DNA of 64,000 nt from Clostridium sp. Lineage in GTDB: Bacteria > Bacillota > Clostridia > Clostridiales > Clostridiaceae. The notes beneath the pieces are model-generated. The model was not told the DNA's origin, did no database searches, and worked only from the letters and a program-made list of their open reading frames with translations. Shown here piece after piece: positions 44,336 to 52,946 of this stretch. A program made the position numbers and the translations under genes. The stretch's first letter is position 1. Each line of letters begins with the position of its first letter. The stretch covers positions 1 through 64,000 of the forward strand of contig NZ_JAENWM010000005.1 of the NCBI RefSeq assembly GCF_016650035.1, read 5' to 3'.

Positions 44336-44485
44336 TTATTTATTACTATGTTCCTTGTTTTGGCCATAGTATGCATTTTTACCATGTTTTCTTAGAAAAT
44401 ACTTGTCCAGAAGAGTACTGTCAATAGCTACTAGATCCTTATTTAAATGAATACTCCTATAAGCCATTTTTGCAACATCTTGCAC
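44336..44485 (-). pseudogene. araD: 3' remnant of an L-ribulose-5-phosphate 4-epimerase gene
   Basis: The minus strand encodes DVAKMAYRSIHLNKDLVAID followed by STLLDKYFLRKHGKNAYYGQ and a stop. The ending LLDKHxLRKHGxxAYYGQ is diagnostic of the C-terminus of AraD/UlaF-type class II aldolase-like epimerases. Stops lie just upstream, and the remaining ~180 residues of such an enzyme are missing. The gap 44316-44753 holds this stub and the promoter of the next gene. Confidence 0.7.
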
Positions 44486-44646
44486 ATATGTTCATTATAT
44501 TGCGGATAACATTTTGATTCCACATATTTATAACTTTTTTTTCTTAAATTTACATTGATTTTAGAATTGATCATCCATAAACATTATAATAATATGAAAA
44601 TATACTACATTTAGAAGTGTTTTGTCGCATCAATGAAATCAAATGG

Positions 44647-44652
44647 TATAAT
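44647..44652 (+). promoter_or_regulatory. extended -10 promoter of the aldose epimerase gene
   Basis: TGG-TATAAT is a good extended -10 element about 100 bases before the start. A -35 element is less clear (TTGTCG, 19 bases upstream). Confidence 0.45.
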
Positions 44653-44753
44653 ATGAATAACAAGACCATAAAGAATCCTAAGGATGCCATAATATTTATA
44701 TTAAAACAACCAATGTAATTCATAAACTTAATACATAGAAAGAGGTGCTAGTT

Positions 44754-45626
44754 ATCAATAAATTAGAAAACAGTAATTTAATTATAGAAATTAATGAACA
44801 TGGAGCAGAACTAAACAAGTTATTTTCAAAAAAGCATAATATAGATTTCCTATGGAGTGGTGATTCAAAATATTGGGGGAGAAAATCTCCTGTATTATTC
44901 CCTATTGTAGGGAGACTTAAAGACAATGAGACAATAATAGAAGATCAAATTTATAATATGAATCAGCACGGCTTTGCAAGAGATTGTACTTTTAAATTGA
45001 TTAATGAAAGTACAAGCAGTATAACGTATTCTCTGATTGCTAATGAAGAGACAACAAAAAAGTTTCCATATAATTTCGAATTACTAATTTCTTATAAATT
45101 AAAAGAGAATAGTATCGAAGTAGTTTGGAATGTTAAAAATAATGATTCCAAAACTATGTATTTTTCAATAGGAGCTCATCCTGCTTTTAATGTACCCTTT
45201 AATAGTGGAGAAGACCTAGAAGATTATTATTTAGCTTTTAAAACTGATAAAGATGTTGAAAAATACACCTTTCAAATTCCATATATAAAAGAGAAAAATA
45301 AAGTTAAAGTACCTAAAGATATATTTATAAAACCCGAATTATTCGTGAATGACGCTTTGGTTTATAGTGGAATTGATGAAGTAGCATTAAAATCTAGGAA
45401 TAATGACATAGCTCTTACAATTTCTTTAAAAGACTTCCCCTTCGTTGGCATATGGTCACCCTTTTATAAAGAAACTAGCACAATGGCTCCATTTATATGT
45501 ATTGAACCTTGGTATGGCATAGCAGATTTAATGGACACTACAAAGGTTTTTAAAAACAAACTCGGCGTAAATAAAATAGAAATTGGTGAAGAATTTAACG
45601 CTAGTTATGAAATAACTATATCATAA
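44754..45626 (+). CDS. aldose 1-epimerase family protein; apparent ATC start
   Basis: 290 residues with the galactose-mutarotase-like beta-sandwich: EINEHGAELNKLFSKK, FLWSGDSKYWGRKSPVLFPI, NQHGFARD (catalytic His) and IGAHPAFNVP (second His). It belongs to the YeaD/LACX-like group of sugar-phosphate mutarotases. The only conventional start, GTG at 44745, is part of the Shine-Dalgarno GAGGTG (44742-44747). ATC at 44754 is six bases after it and gives I/M-NKLENSNLII, matching usual family N-termini. Confidence 0.8.
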   Translation: MNKLENSNLIIEINEHGAELNKLFSKKHNIDFLWSGDSKYWGRKSPVLFPIVGRLKDNETIIEDQIYNMNQHGFARDCTFKLINESTSSITYSLIANEETTKKFPYNFELLISYKLKENSIEVVWNVKNNDSKTMYFSIGAHPAFNVPFNSGEDLEDYYLAFKTDKDVEKYTFQIPYIKEKNKVKVPKDIFIKPELFVNDALVYSGIDEVALKSRNNDIALTISLKDFPFVGIWSPFYKETSTMAPFICIEPWYGIADLMDTTKVFKNKLGVNKIEIGEEFNASYEITIS

Positions 45627-45651
45627 TTATTTTTACTGAATTGGTTCTTAT

Positions 45652-45702
45652 ACCCGCAAGAATGTTAATTCTGATGACAGTTCTTGTGGGTGTTTTTGTT
45701 TT
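45652..45702 (+). terminator. intrinsic terminator of the aldose epimerase gene
   Basis: ACCCGCAAGAA (45652-45662) pairs with TTCTTGTGGGT (45681-45691), followed by GTTTTTGTTTTT. Confidence 0.85.
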
Positions 45703-45729
45703 TCTCACTTTATTGGTCTTTTAGAATAT

Positions 45730-46152
45730 TTAAATAGCCACATTTAATAATTGTAATTTTTTTAGTATGTCTGGGTGCTTTTTCTTCAAATTAACTATCT
45801 TAAAGTCGTTATCAACGAAGGCATGTTTTGTACTCCCTTTAGCGATTTCTATACCATCATTTTCTCTAATAACCGAATAATTGAAGATTACCTTTACTGG
45901 AGTCAATTCCTCTATCCATGTTTTAATTATTAATTTATCGTCATATTTTGCCCCTTGAATATATTTACAATTACTTTCAATCACTGGTATCATTATTCCG
46001 ATTTTTTCCATGTCAGAATAACTCATACCAATTTTTTTTATAAATTCTGTTCTTCCCACTTCAAAGTATACTAGATAGTTAGCGTGGTAAACTATACTCA
46101 TCTTATCTGTTTCCGCATACCGAACAACTATTGTATTTTCACTTACATACAT
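45730..46152 (-). CDS. acyl-CoA thioesterase (YbgC/FadM, hotdog fold)
   Basis: 140 residues. VVRYAETDKMSIVYHANYLVYFE is represented near the N-terminus with the catalytic Asp and the YHANY motif of 4-hydroxybenzoyl-CoA thioesterase-like enzymes, followed by the long helix FEVGRTEFIKKIG. It hydrolyses acyl-CoA thioesters. ATG after GAAGAAGG. Single gene. Confidence 0.85.
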   Translation of the reverse strand: MYVSENTIVVRYAETDKMSIVYHANYLVYFEVGRTEFIKKIGMSYSDMEKIGIMIPVIESNCKYIQGAKYDDKLIIKTWIEELTPVKVIFNYSVIRENDGIEIAKGSTKHAFVDNDFKIVNLKKKHPDILKKLQLLNVAI

Positions 46153-46295
46153 ATTTAAGCCTTCTTCCTAAAAATTTTTTCAATAACTATATCATAGCAT
46201 ATATCGTAATAAGTTGTATTTCAAAAATATAGAAAACATGTTACAATTTAAGTGGAATTGTTATTAAAGAAATAGCTTTTTCGGAGGGGATATGA

Positions 46296-46805
46296 ATGGA
46301 TATGGATACTTTGACAAAAATAATTATTATTGTTGATATTTTTGCTTTTTTAATAACATTAAAAAAACTATATATAGTAAGCCATCATGGTAAAATTATT
46401 ATAAACGCAAATAAAAGTAGATTTCGGGCTATATTTTCGGTTATATTTGGGGTTGCGATAATTATCAGCGGGAGTATACTAGGGTATTTAAACTATATGC
46501 AAAGCGGTTATATTTTTTCTATTTTATTGTCTATATTATGGATTAAAATTTCAATTTCTAATATAATACGGGATTTACATCGTTCAGAAATAAGAGAAAA
46601 TGGGATATATGGCTCTGGACACTTTTATAAATGGTGTAAAGTTCAAAGTTATAGTTGGATATCACCAACTACTATTCACTTTGAAGTTGATACATTTTTC
46701 AAAACGGATTACAGTTTTGAATTTATCGTAAAAGAAGAATTAAGATCAAAAGTAAATGAAACAGTACAAAAATATATTCTTCAAAGCAGATTTAAGGGAA
46801 TTTAA
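46296..46805 (+). CDS. hypothetical membrane protein (DUF5673-like)
   Basis: 169 residues: three hydrophobic segments (about 6-26, 45-66, 70-88) and a cytoplasmic C-terminal domain with RENGIYGSGHFYKWCKVQSY, the pattern of DUF5673-type bacterial PH-like domains. Function unknown. ATG six bases after GGAGGGG. Single gene. Confidence 0.65.
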   Translation: MDMDTLTKIIIIVDIFAFLITLKKLYIVSHHGKIIINANKSRFRAIFSVIFGVAIIISGSILGYLNYMQSGYIFSILLSILWIKISISNIIRDLHRSEIRENGIYGSGHFYKWCKVQSYSWISPTTIHFEVDTFFKTDYSFEFIVKEELRSKVNETVQKYILQSRFKGI

Positions 46806-46847
46806 AAATTTTAAATATTATAAATAGCTTGTTTTTACATACATATA

Positions 46848-46872
46848 AAAAAAAGCACCCCAGGGGTGCTTT
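46848..46872 (-). terminator. terminator of the ABC-class ATPase gene
   Basis: AAAGCACCCC (46852-46861) and GGGGTGCTTT (46863-46872) are perfectly complementary. On the minus strand more T follow. Confidence 0.85.
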
Positions 46873-46894
46873 GGAATGTGGACGGCTAAGATTG

Positions 46895-48595
46895 CTACAT
46901 TTTTAAGTTTCTGTACCTATTATATGCTGCCATTATTTCTTGTTTCCTAGGTAGCGCTAAACTGCCGCTTCCACCTTTTACTCGTTCCATAGATATAAGC
47001 CCATTTTTCTCAATTTCACAAATTATATTATCCACCATATTTTCAAAACTTAAGCCCCTATTCATAATACTCGCTTCCGCCCATTTCATAATAGAACCTA
47101 TGGCATTTACTTGTTCAGTATCAACTATTTGTTCCACAGCCCTAAGATTAATATCCTCTCTATTTATGCTAAGTGTATCTAGTCCTATTGCTTTTACTTT
47201 AACGCCTTTTTCTCCTGACTTAATAGTTCCAGCTTTAACTACTCTATTAAATGTAATATCTATTTTTAAATTTCTATCATTAATTCTTTTTATAATATGG
47301 CCGTGACTTAGCTTTTTAGCCTCTATTGTCACGTCCACAGCTTCATAATTATCCATTTGTATAACAGAATCTGCTATGTCAAAAAAGTCGCCTGAACTTC
47401 CTACTACTATTATTGTTGAAATACCCTTTTGCTTATATAGTGGTCTAACTATTTCAATAAACGGTGTAATTGGTTCCTTTTCCGTGCAAACTAATTTTTG
47501 CATTAAGTCATCTCTCATCATAAAATTAGTTGCCGAGGTATCTTCATCTATTAATAACACCTTAGCGCTACTTCCTATTCCCTCTATAATATTTGCCGCT
47601 TGCGATGTACTACCACTGGCATTTTCCGTATAGAATTCTACAGTGTCACGACCATTAGGTAAGTTATTTATAAATAGCGATATATCCGTTTTAGTTACAC
47701 ACCTATTATCTTCTGCTCTTATTTTTAAAGCTGATTCATCCGTTATAACAAACTCTCTACCATCACCTTCAATATGATTATAAACTCCAAGCTCTAAAGC
47801 TTTCAATAACGTAGATTTACCATGGAATCCTCCACCTACTATAAGAGTTATACCAGTTGAAAGACCCATGCCGCAAATTGTACCCTGGGTCTTTGTATTA
47901 AACTCTACTTCTAATTCCTTTGGTGAAACAAATACTTTACCACCTTTTAATGCCTTTGTAGATACACCACTTTCTCTAGGTAACATGGCTCCATTAGCTA
48001 CAAATGCAACCAGTCCTCTATTCTTAAGCTCAGCTCTAATATATTCTTGATCTTCAACTAGTTTTACTCTATTTAATAACTTTTCACAATTAATATTTTT
48101 ATATATTAAAGTATTCTCCACAATGTTTGGTATCACATTATATAAAATTTTCTCAAGTTCTCTTGACAGAACACTTCTTCCTCTTGCAGGAAAACCAACA
48201 TAGAATCTTGCCTCTATTTTATCATTATCTATTATTATTGAAGTTCTAGTTAAAATTTCCTGTGGGCATCGACTTATGGCAATGAGTCCACTCTTTCCAG
48301 ATCCAAAAACCTTTGTGCTACACCTATTTATATTAGAATAAAACTCTCTTGTTAAGTAATCAGCTACTGCAGTATTTTTGTTTTTATTATCAAAAAGTTC
48401 TTTTGGGAATTCAGCAATATTTTGGTTAACTATTACTCTAATTCTTGATGGTGATGCAAAGGGATCCCCCTGAACATGATCTATGCTAAGTATATAATCT
48501 TCAAAATCATATTCCCCTGCTAAATCCTTATAAAGCCTATAGCTTTTTCCATCAATTCTATCTAATTCTTTTTTTAATGCATCTGAATTTTTCAA
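46895..48595 (-). CDS. ABC-class predicted ATPase (PF09818-like)
   Basis: 566 residues. The N-terminal domain has KSYRLYKDLAGEYDFEDY and DHVQGDPFASPSRIRV, diagnostic of the ABC_ATPase family. Walker A is GGGFHGKST (about residue 255), signature-like ASGSTSQAANIIEG, and Walker B VLLIDEDTSATNFM. The role is unknown; RNA-related proteins share this fold. TTG start eight bases after GGAGGGG. It follows the antiporter gene by 17 bases and is probably cotranscribed. Confidence 0.85.
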   Translation of the reverse strand: MKNSDALKKELDRIDGKSYRLYKDLAGEYDFEDYILSIDHVQGDPFASPSRIRVIVNQNIAEFPKELFDNKNKNTAVADYLTREFYSNINRCSTKVFGSGKSGLIAISRCPQEILTRTSIIIDNDKIEARFYVGFPARGRSVLSRELEKILYNVIPNIVENTLIYKNINCEKLLNRVKLVEDQEYIRAELKNRGLVAFVANGAMLPRESGVSTKALKGGKVFVSPKELEVEFNTKTQGTICGMGLSTGITLIVGGGFHGKSTLLKALELGVYNHIEGDGREFVITDESALKIRAEDNRCVTKTDISLFINNLPNGRDTVEFYTENASGSTSQAANIIEGIGSSAKVLLIDEDTSATNFMMRDDLMQKLVCTEKEPITPFIEIVRPLYKQKGISTIIVVGSSGDFFDIADSVIQMDNYEAVDVTIEAKKLSHGHIIKRINDRNLKIDITFNRVVKAGTIKSGEKGVKVKAIGLDTLSINREDINLRAVEQIVDTEQVNAIGSIMKWAEASIMNRGLSFENMVDNIICEIEKNGLISMERVKGGSGSLALPRKQEIMAAYNRYRNLKM

Positions 48596-48612
48596 CTGTT
48601 CATCCCCTCCTA

Positions 48613-50040
48613 TTATCCATTTAATATTCTAAGTGTTTCATCCATATTGGAAGTTAACCCTGCTATTATTAATCTATCTCCCTTTAATATTTTTGTATCC
48701 CCATCTGGAAGAATTTCAACTCCATCCCTAATTATTTCAAATATTCTAAAATCAGTTGAAAATCTTAATTTTTTTAGAGTTTTATTATAAATTAAAGGAT
48801 TTAAAGGTATAATCTCCATAATCGCTATTTTATTCTTTATGTTATTCTCTACTTTATCTATATTCTCATATCTAAATATTTTGTCAAAACAAATAGGAAA
48901 TAATATACATGATATTAAAACAATCAATACAAATGCTGAATATATTGACGACTTCATTATTCCTAGATTAAAAGCCATTTGTGCACCAACTATTAATACA
49001 CTTAGCTGTGAGGATAGTATAACTCCACCCGCGATAGCTTTGTTATATCCAAACCCAAAAGCCATAAACAGAGAGGGTATTAATTTAACAATAAAAATCA
49101 CAAATAAAAATACTGGAATATACAAAAGCGATTTAGGCTCTTCAAAAATACTTGAAAGATCCATGTTAACTCCAACCATTATAAAAAATATTGGAATTAA
49201 AAACCCATAGCCTATAATATCTAGTTCATATTTTAATTCTTCCTTTTCTTTATCTAATATGAATGTAAAGATAATTCCTGCTAAAAATGAACCTAGCACT
49301 ACCTCTGTGTCAATTTTCTGTGAAATTGTAACAAGTACTAACATTAATGCAAATGCTGCACGAACACCAATGTGTAGTCTGCTAAAAGCACTTGCTGATA
49401 AATCTAATATATGTGAAAATCGTTTTATAATTTTATAAATTAAAAGAGATGCCAAAAATAAGATAAGAAATAAGAAACTTTTATAAGTTAATCCATTAAT
49501 CATAGTTGACGAAATTATACTTAATGAAATTAGACATACGAATTCACTTATTAATGAAAATATGAGTATGGTTTGACCATAATCCGTGTTTAATATCCCC
49601 CTTTCTTTTAGAAATGGTACAAGAAGCCCCGGTGCTGACGCTGTAAGTAAAATAGTTATAAAAGGTACATTTTTAATAATACCAAATTTATGCATAAGTG
49701 ATGAAGATATATATGACACTACAAGTGATATTCCAAACATGCCAATGCACATTATGATCCTGCGAATAACTTTTTTCTTTTCAGATTTTACATTTATTCT
49801 ATCAAAATCTAACTCTAACCCACTTAAAAACATCAAATATGCAAGTCCAAGATGAGATATAAAATTTATCCAAATATCATCATGCACTAAGTTCAAGAAA
49901 CTTTTTCCAATTATGATTCCAACCAAGATTTCCCCTACAACAAAAGGAATTTTAAATTTTTTGATAGAATTAATGATTAATGGTGTAATAAATGCAAAAA
50001 TAGAAATGATTAATAATGAATCATAATTTATATTCTCCAT
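48613..50040 (-). CDS. CPA2-type cation:proton antiporter with C-terminal RCK_C domain
   Basis: 475 residues: about 12 membrane helices (FVVGEILVGIIIGKSFLNLV and GLAYLMFLSGLELDFD are Kef/Nha-type motifs) and a cytoplasmic TrkA_C-like end (RIFEIIRDGVEILPDGDTKI then LKGDRLIIAG). It probably exchanges K+ or Na+ for protons under ligand control. ATG eight bases after AGGAGG. Heads a two-gene unit with the ABC-class ATPase. Confidence 0.85.
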   Translation of the reverse strand: MENINYDSLLIISIFAFITPLIINSIKKFKIPFVVGEILVGIIIGKSFLNLVHDDIWINFISHLGLAYLMFLSGLELDFDRINVKSEKKKVIRRIIMCIGMFGISLVVSYISSSLMHKFGIIKNVPFITILLTASAPGLLVPFLKERGILNTDYGQTILIFSLISEFVCLISLSIISSTMINGLTYKSFLFLILFLASLLIYKIIKRFSHILDLSASAFSRLHIGVRAAFALMLVLVTISQKIDTEVVLGSFLAGIIFTFILDKEKEELKYELDIIGYGFLIPIFFIMVGVNMDLSSIFEEPKSLLYIPVFLFVIFIVKLIPSLFMAFGFGYNKAIAGGVILSSQLSVLIVGAQMAFNLGIMKSSIYSAFVLIVLISCILFPICFDKIFRYENIDKVENNIKNKIAIMEIIPLNPLIYNKTLKKLRFSTDFRIFEIIRDGVEILPDGDTKILKGDRLIIAGLTSNMDETLRILNG

Positions 50041-50069
50041 GTTATAAACCTCCTATGATAAAAGATTAA

Positions 50070-50111
50070 ACGGCCTTATCCCAATGAATTTAAGGGTTTT
50101 AGCCGTTTAAG
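50070..50111 (-). terminator. hairpin between the small protein and antiporter genes
   Basis: AAACGGC and GCCGTTT close a long hairpin with an inner CCTTA/TAAGG stem. On the minus strand it lies after the stop at 50138 and before the antiporter RBS. The T tail is weak (AATCTTTTA), so it may be a terminator or a leader structure. Confidence 0.45.
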
Positions 50112-50137
50112 TCAACTTTACTATAATCCGAAATTAT

Positions 50138-50308
50138 TTACTGTCCCCTGTTATTTTTGCCTACTAAACCTCCGCCATTACCTGATGATGAGCTCTGTGT
50201 TCCATATGTTGCTGCTCTCTTTGAATTTTTTTGGGAAGAAGATTTTGCATTTCTTTCTTCAATTATTTTTTTCATTTTTTCCATGCTTTTGTTTATATCA
50301 TTTTTCAT
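50138..50308 (-). CDS. small hypothetical protein with Ser/Gly-rich tail
   Basis: 56 residues: a charged helix (MKNDINKSMEKMKKIIEERN) and a low-complexity tail (SSSSGNGGG). ATG at 50308 follows AAGGTAAAAAAT; the frame stays open further upstream but no RBS is seen there. Not recognised. Such small basic proteins occur in spore-formers. Confidence 0.5.
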   Translation of the reverse strand: MKNDINKSMEKMKKIIEERNAKSSSQKNSKRAATYGTQSSSSGNGGGLVGKNNRGQ

Positions 50309-50459
50309 ATTTTTTACCTTCTTTATTGTTAATTTTTTATATTTATTACAACGCCTACATTGTAAATCAATATAGGCAATGAATATTTGCAAGGTTTGCT
50401 TTTTATTTTACTAATCTATTATACACCAGAAAGAATACTTTGAGTGAAAATTATTAAGT

Positions 50460-50708
50460 TTAAACTTCTATTTTAGCGATAGAAGTTTTAACAGATACAT
50501 TGTTAATATTCCCAAGTTTTCCAGTCAAACTATTTATTTCATCAAGGCTGCCAATTACAGTAATAGAAATCACAGTAATTCCTTCTTGAAATGGAACTCC
50601 CATTCTACCCCTTATCATTCCCTTAAACTCAGAAACCACCATATTAAAAGTTTGTTGGCAGGCTTCTGGCTTTTCAAGTATTGCACTAATTACGGCAATT
50701 TTTTTCAT
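50460..50708 (-). CDS. TM1266-family iron-only hydrogenase system putative regulator
   Basis: 82 residues with an ACT/NikR-C-like beta-alpha-beta fold: MKKIAVISAILEKPEACQQ and GRMGVPFQEGITVISITVIG match the TM1266 family, which is encoded with [FeFe]-hydrogenase maturases and is presumed regulatory. ATG at 50708 follows GGAGGGTG. It is divergent from hydG, 375 bases away, as expected for a regulator of that gene. Confidence 0.85.
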   Translation of the reverse strand: MKKIAVISAILEKPEACQQTFNMVVSEFKGMIRGRMGVPFQEGITVISITVIGSLDEINSLTGKLGNINNVSVKTSIAKIEV

Positions 50709-50850
50709 AAACACCCTCCTCAAATTTAAAAAACTTCCTTTTACTAAAAGAAAGTTTTTGTGTTCTCATATAAAATGTTATCAGGTTTCCTTATTTATAA
50801 TTAGTTTATCAATCCCTATATATTATGTCAATACATTTGACAATTTTCAC

Positions 50851-50879
50851 TTGTAAAGATTTAATAAATTTGATATAAT
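50851..50879 (+). promoter_or_regulatory. promoter of hydG
   Basis: TTGTAA (50851-50856), 17 bases, then TATAAT (50874-50879) with an upstream TG giving an extended -10. Transcription would start near 50886, leaving a leader of about 200 bases. Confidence 0.6.
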
Positions 50880-50982
50880 TAAATTGTTAAAAAAATATCT
50901 AATTAGATTTTTTTGAGAGCATTCTTAAATTATCTAAAACTCATAATTAAAAACCTTACATTGTAGAGCAATCTTATATGAT

Positions 50983-51068
50983 AGGAATTTGTGCAAATCG
51001 TCCGTAAAACTTTTTTTGTTTTACAAACACAAATCCTTCTTATTTATAAGAAGGAATTTTTTATTTTT
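50983..51068 (+). promoter_or_regulatory. hydG leader: anti-terminator/terminator switch
   Basis: The terminator is TCCTTCTT (51034-51041) with AAGAAGGA (51048-51055), then TTTTTTATTTTT, just before the GGGGGG RBS. The competing stem pairs AGGAATTTGTG (50983-50993) with CACAAATCCT (51028-51037), with one bulged A, and encloses GTAAAAC/GTTTTAC (51004-51024). Both cannot form together because they share 51034-51037. This is the layout of a riboswitch or protein-controlled attenuator. The ligand is unknown. Confidence 0.65.
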
Positions 51069-51083
51069 AGGGGGGAACTTAAA

Positions 51084-52580
51084 ATGAATATTAATGAAAA
51101 GACTTGGGTAGAAAATGTAATTAAACAAAATGAAATCGATGATTACTTAATCGACGGTAAAGATTTTATTGATGAAAATGAAATCGAGAAAAAACTAAAG
51201 GCAAATATCGATTATTCGAAAGATGAGATCAGAAAAATTATCAACAAATCTTTAAATATTGAAAGATTGAGTTTTGATGAAAGTGCTGCACTTTTAAATG
51301 TAAAAGATGATTCTCTTTTAGAAGAAATGTATTTAGCTGCTGCAGAGGTAAAAAGAAAAGTTTACGATAATAGAATCGTTTTCTTCGCCCCTCTTTATTG
51401 CGGGAATTCATGTGTAAACAACTGTGAATATTGTGGTTTTCGTAAAGAAAACAAAGAAGAAGTTAGAAAAGTTTTAAACATGGATGAAGTTAGAAAAGAA
51501 GCTGAGGCAGTAATTGATCAAGGTCATAAAAGAATGATTGTAGTATACGGTGAACATCCTAAAACTGATGCAAACTACATTGCAGAAACTATTAAAGAGA
51601 TTTACAAAGTAGAAAAAAAATCTAAAAGTGGAAAAACAAATAGGATCAGAAGAATAAATATTAATGCTGCTCCTATGTGCATAAATGATTTAAAAAAGCT
51701 TCATGAAGTTGGTATAGGAACTTATCAGGTTTTTCAAGAAACTTATCATAAAAAATCATATAGTGAGGTGCATAAAAGTGGTCCTAAATCAAATTATAGA
51801 TGGAGACTTTATGCTCTTCATAGAGCTATGGATGCTGGAATTGATGATATTGCAATAGGTGCATTATTTGGTATTTATGATTGGAAATTTGAAGTTATGG
51901 GTCTTTTATATCATACTGCAGATTTAGAGAAAAGATTTGGAATTGGCCCACATACTATATCTTTCCCACGAATGACACCCGCAGCCGGATCAGATCTTAG
52001 TAGAAATTCAAAATATGCAGTAAGTGATAAAGATTTTAAAAAACTTGTTGCTGTTTTAAGACTTTCTGTACCTTATACTGGTTTAATAATCACTGCTAGA
52101 GAAGAAGCTAAAATTAAAAAAGAAGTAATACAAATAGGTTGTACTCAAACAGATGCTTCAACAAAAATTGGAATTGGTGAATATAGTGCCGATACTAAAG
52201 AAGAATTAGAAAGAAAACAACAATTTACAATAGGCGATCCTAGAAGTCTTGATGAAGTTGTTCGAGAATTAGCCGAAATGGGAAAAATAACTTCATTCTG
52301 TACATCTGGATATAGATGTGGTAGAACTGGCCAAAAGATAATGACACTTCTTAAAAAAACTGAAGAAGGCAAGTTCTGTAAACTGAATGCCGTCCTTACT
52401 TTCAGAGAATATTTAGATGATTATGCAAGTGAAGAAACTAAAATAATAGGTGAAAAACTTATATTAAAGGAATTAGAAGAAATAAGCACTATGGATTTTT
52501 ACAAAAAACATAATTTAACTAATATAATGACAGATTATTACAAAAGAATTTCAAAAGGTGAAAGAGATTTATTTATATAA
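51084..52580 (+). CDS. hydG: [FeFe] hydrogenase H-cluster radical SAM maturase HydG
   Basis: 498 residues. The radical SAM motif CVNNCEYCGF (CxxxCxxC) lies near residue 115. The C-terminal auxiliary cluster motif CTSGYRCGRTG with a downstream cysteine (EEGKFCKLNA) is specific to HydG among ThiH relatives. HydG cleaves tyrosine to give the CO and CN ligands of the H-cluster. I chose the ATG at 51084 after GGGGGG; the frame is open upstream through the leader but those residues are not part of the family. hydE and hydF are not in this window. Confidence 0.95.
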   Translation: MNINEKTWVENVIKQNEIDDYLIDGKDFIDENEIEKKLKANIDYSKDEIRKIINKSLNIERLSFDESAALLNVKDDSLLEEMYLAAAEVKRKVYDNRIVFFAPLYCGNSCVNNCEYCGFRKENKEEVRKVLNMDEVRKEAEAVIDQGHKRMIVVYGEHPKTDANYIAETIKEIYKVEKKSKSGKTNRIRRININAAPMCINDLKKLHEVGIGTYQVFQETYHKKSYSEVHKSGPKSNYRWRLYALHRAMDAGIDDIAIGALFGIYDWKFEVMGLLYHTADLEKRFGIGPHTISFPRMTPAAGSDLSRNSKYAVSDKDFKKLVAVLRLSVPYTGLIITAREEAKIKKEVIQIGCTQTDASTKIGIGEYSADTKEELERKQQFTIGDPRSLDEVVRELAEMGKITSFCTSGYRCGRTGQKIMTLLKKTEEGKFCKLNAVLTFREYLDDYASEETKIIGEKLILKELEEISTMDFYKKHNLTNIMTDYYKRISKGERDLFI

Positions 52581-52623
52581 AAAATATTTTAGACTTATAT
52601 TATAGTAATTAAGGAGAATATAT

Positions 52624-52836
52624 ATGCTTAATAATTATAAAGATCTCACTGATAAAATTCATAAGAAATTCAATGTTAATCTAACTCTATGTAAGATAAC
52701 TGGGCAAAGATGGTCTTATGTATATGAAGTTGGAAATTTTATACATGGTAATCAAAAAATAAAAATTAACGATAATTATGGATTAATTATCGATTGTGAT
52801 GATGATACTGCAGCGCAAGTCAAAATTTCAATGTAA
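52624..52836 (+). CDS. small hypothetical protein downstream of hydG
   Basis: 70 residues, soluble, alpha then beta (NNYKDLTDKIHKKFNVNLTL, then NYGLIIDCDDDTAAQVKISM). Not recognised. ATG follows AAGGAG. It is 43 bases after hydG with no terminator between, and a strong terminator follows, so it is likely cotranscribed with hydG. Confidence 0.65.
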   Translation: MLNNYKDLTDKIHKKFNVNLTLCKITGQRWSYVYEVGNFIHGNQKIKINDNYGLIIDCDDDTAAQVKISM

Positions 52837-52840
52837 AGAA

Positions 52841-52880
52841 GGATAGAAGAAATTGAAAACAGTTTCTTCTATCCTCCTTT
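52841..52880 (+). terminator. terminator of the hydG transcript
   Basis: GGATAGAAGAAA (52841-52852) and TTTCTTCTATCC (52863-52874) are perfectly complementary, followed by TCCTTTT. Confidence 0.8.
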
Positions 52881-52946
52881 TCCAACAAATTTTTTTGTAC
52901 ATTTTTCTTCTTCTGGTTTTAAAATATCTTAAGTTGTTTTATGAAA

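Noticed and set aside
44316-44750. A complete gene between the HAD phosphatase and the epimerase
   Set aside because: Only the AraD C-terminal stub is readable; stops break every frame upstream of it.
16711-44756. Explaining all non-ATG starts as sequencing errors
   Set aside because: Not dismissed entirely, but six errors all falling on initiator codons in otherwise open frames is less likely than a biological cause; resequencing would settle it.
50983-51010. Cobalamin riboswitch upstream of hydG
   Set aside because: Only one short core-like string is present; I cannot find the other conserved boxes, and hydG has no clear B12 link. Left as an unassigned attenuator.
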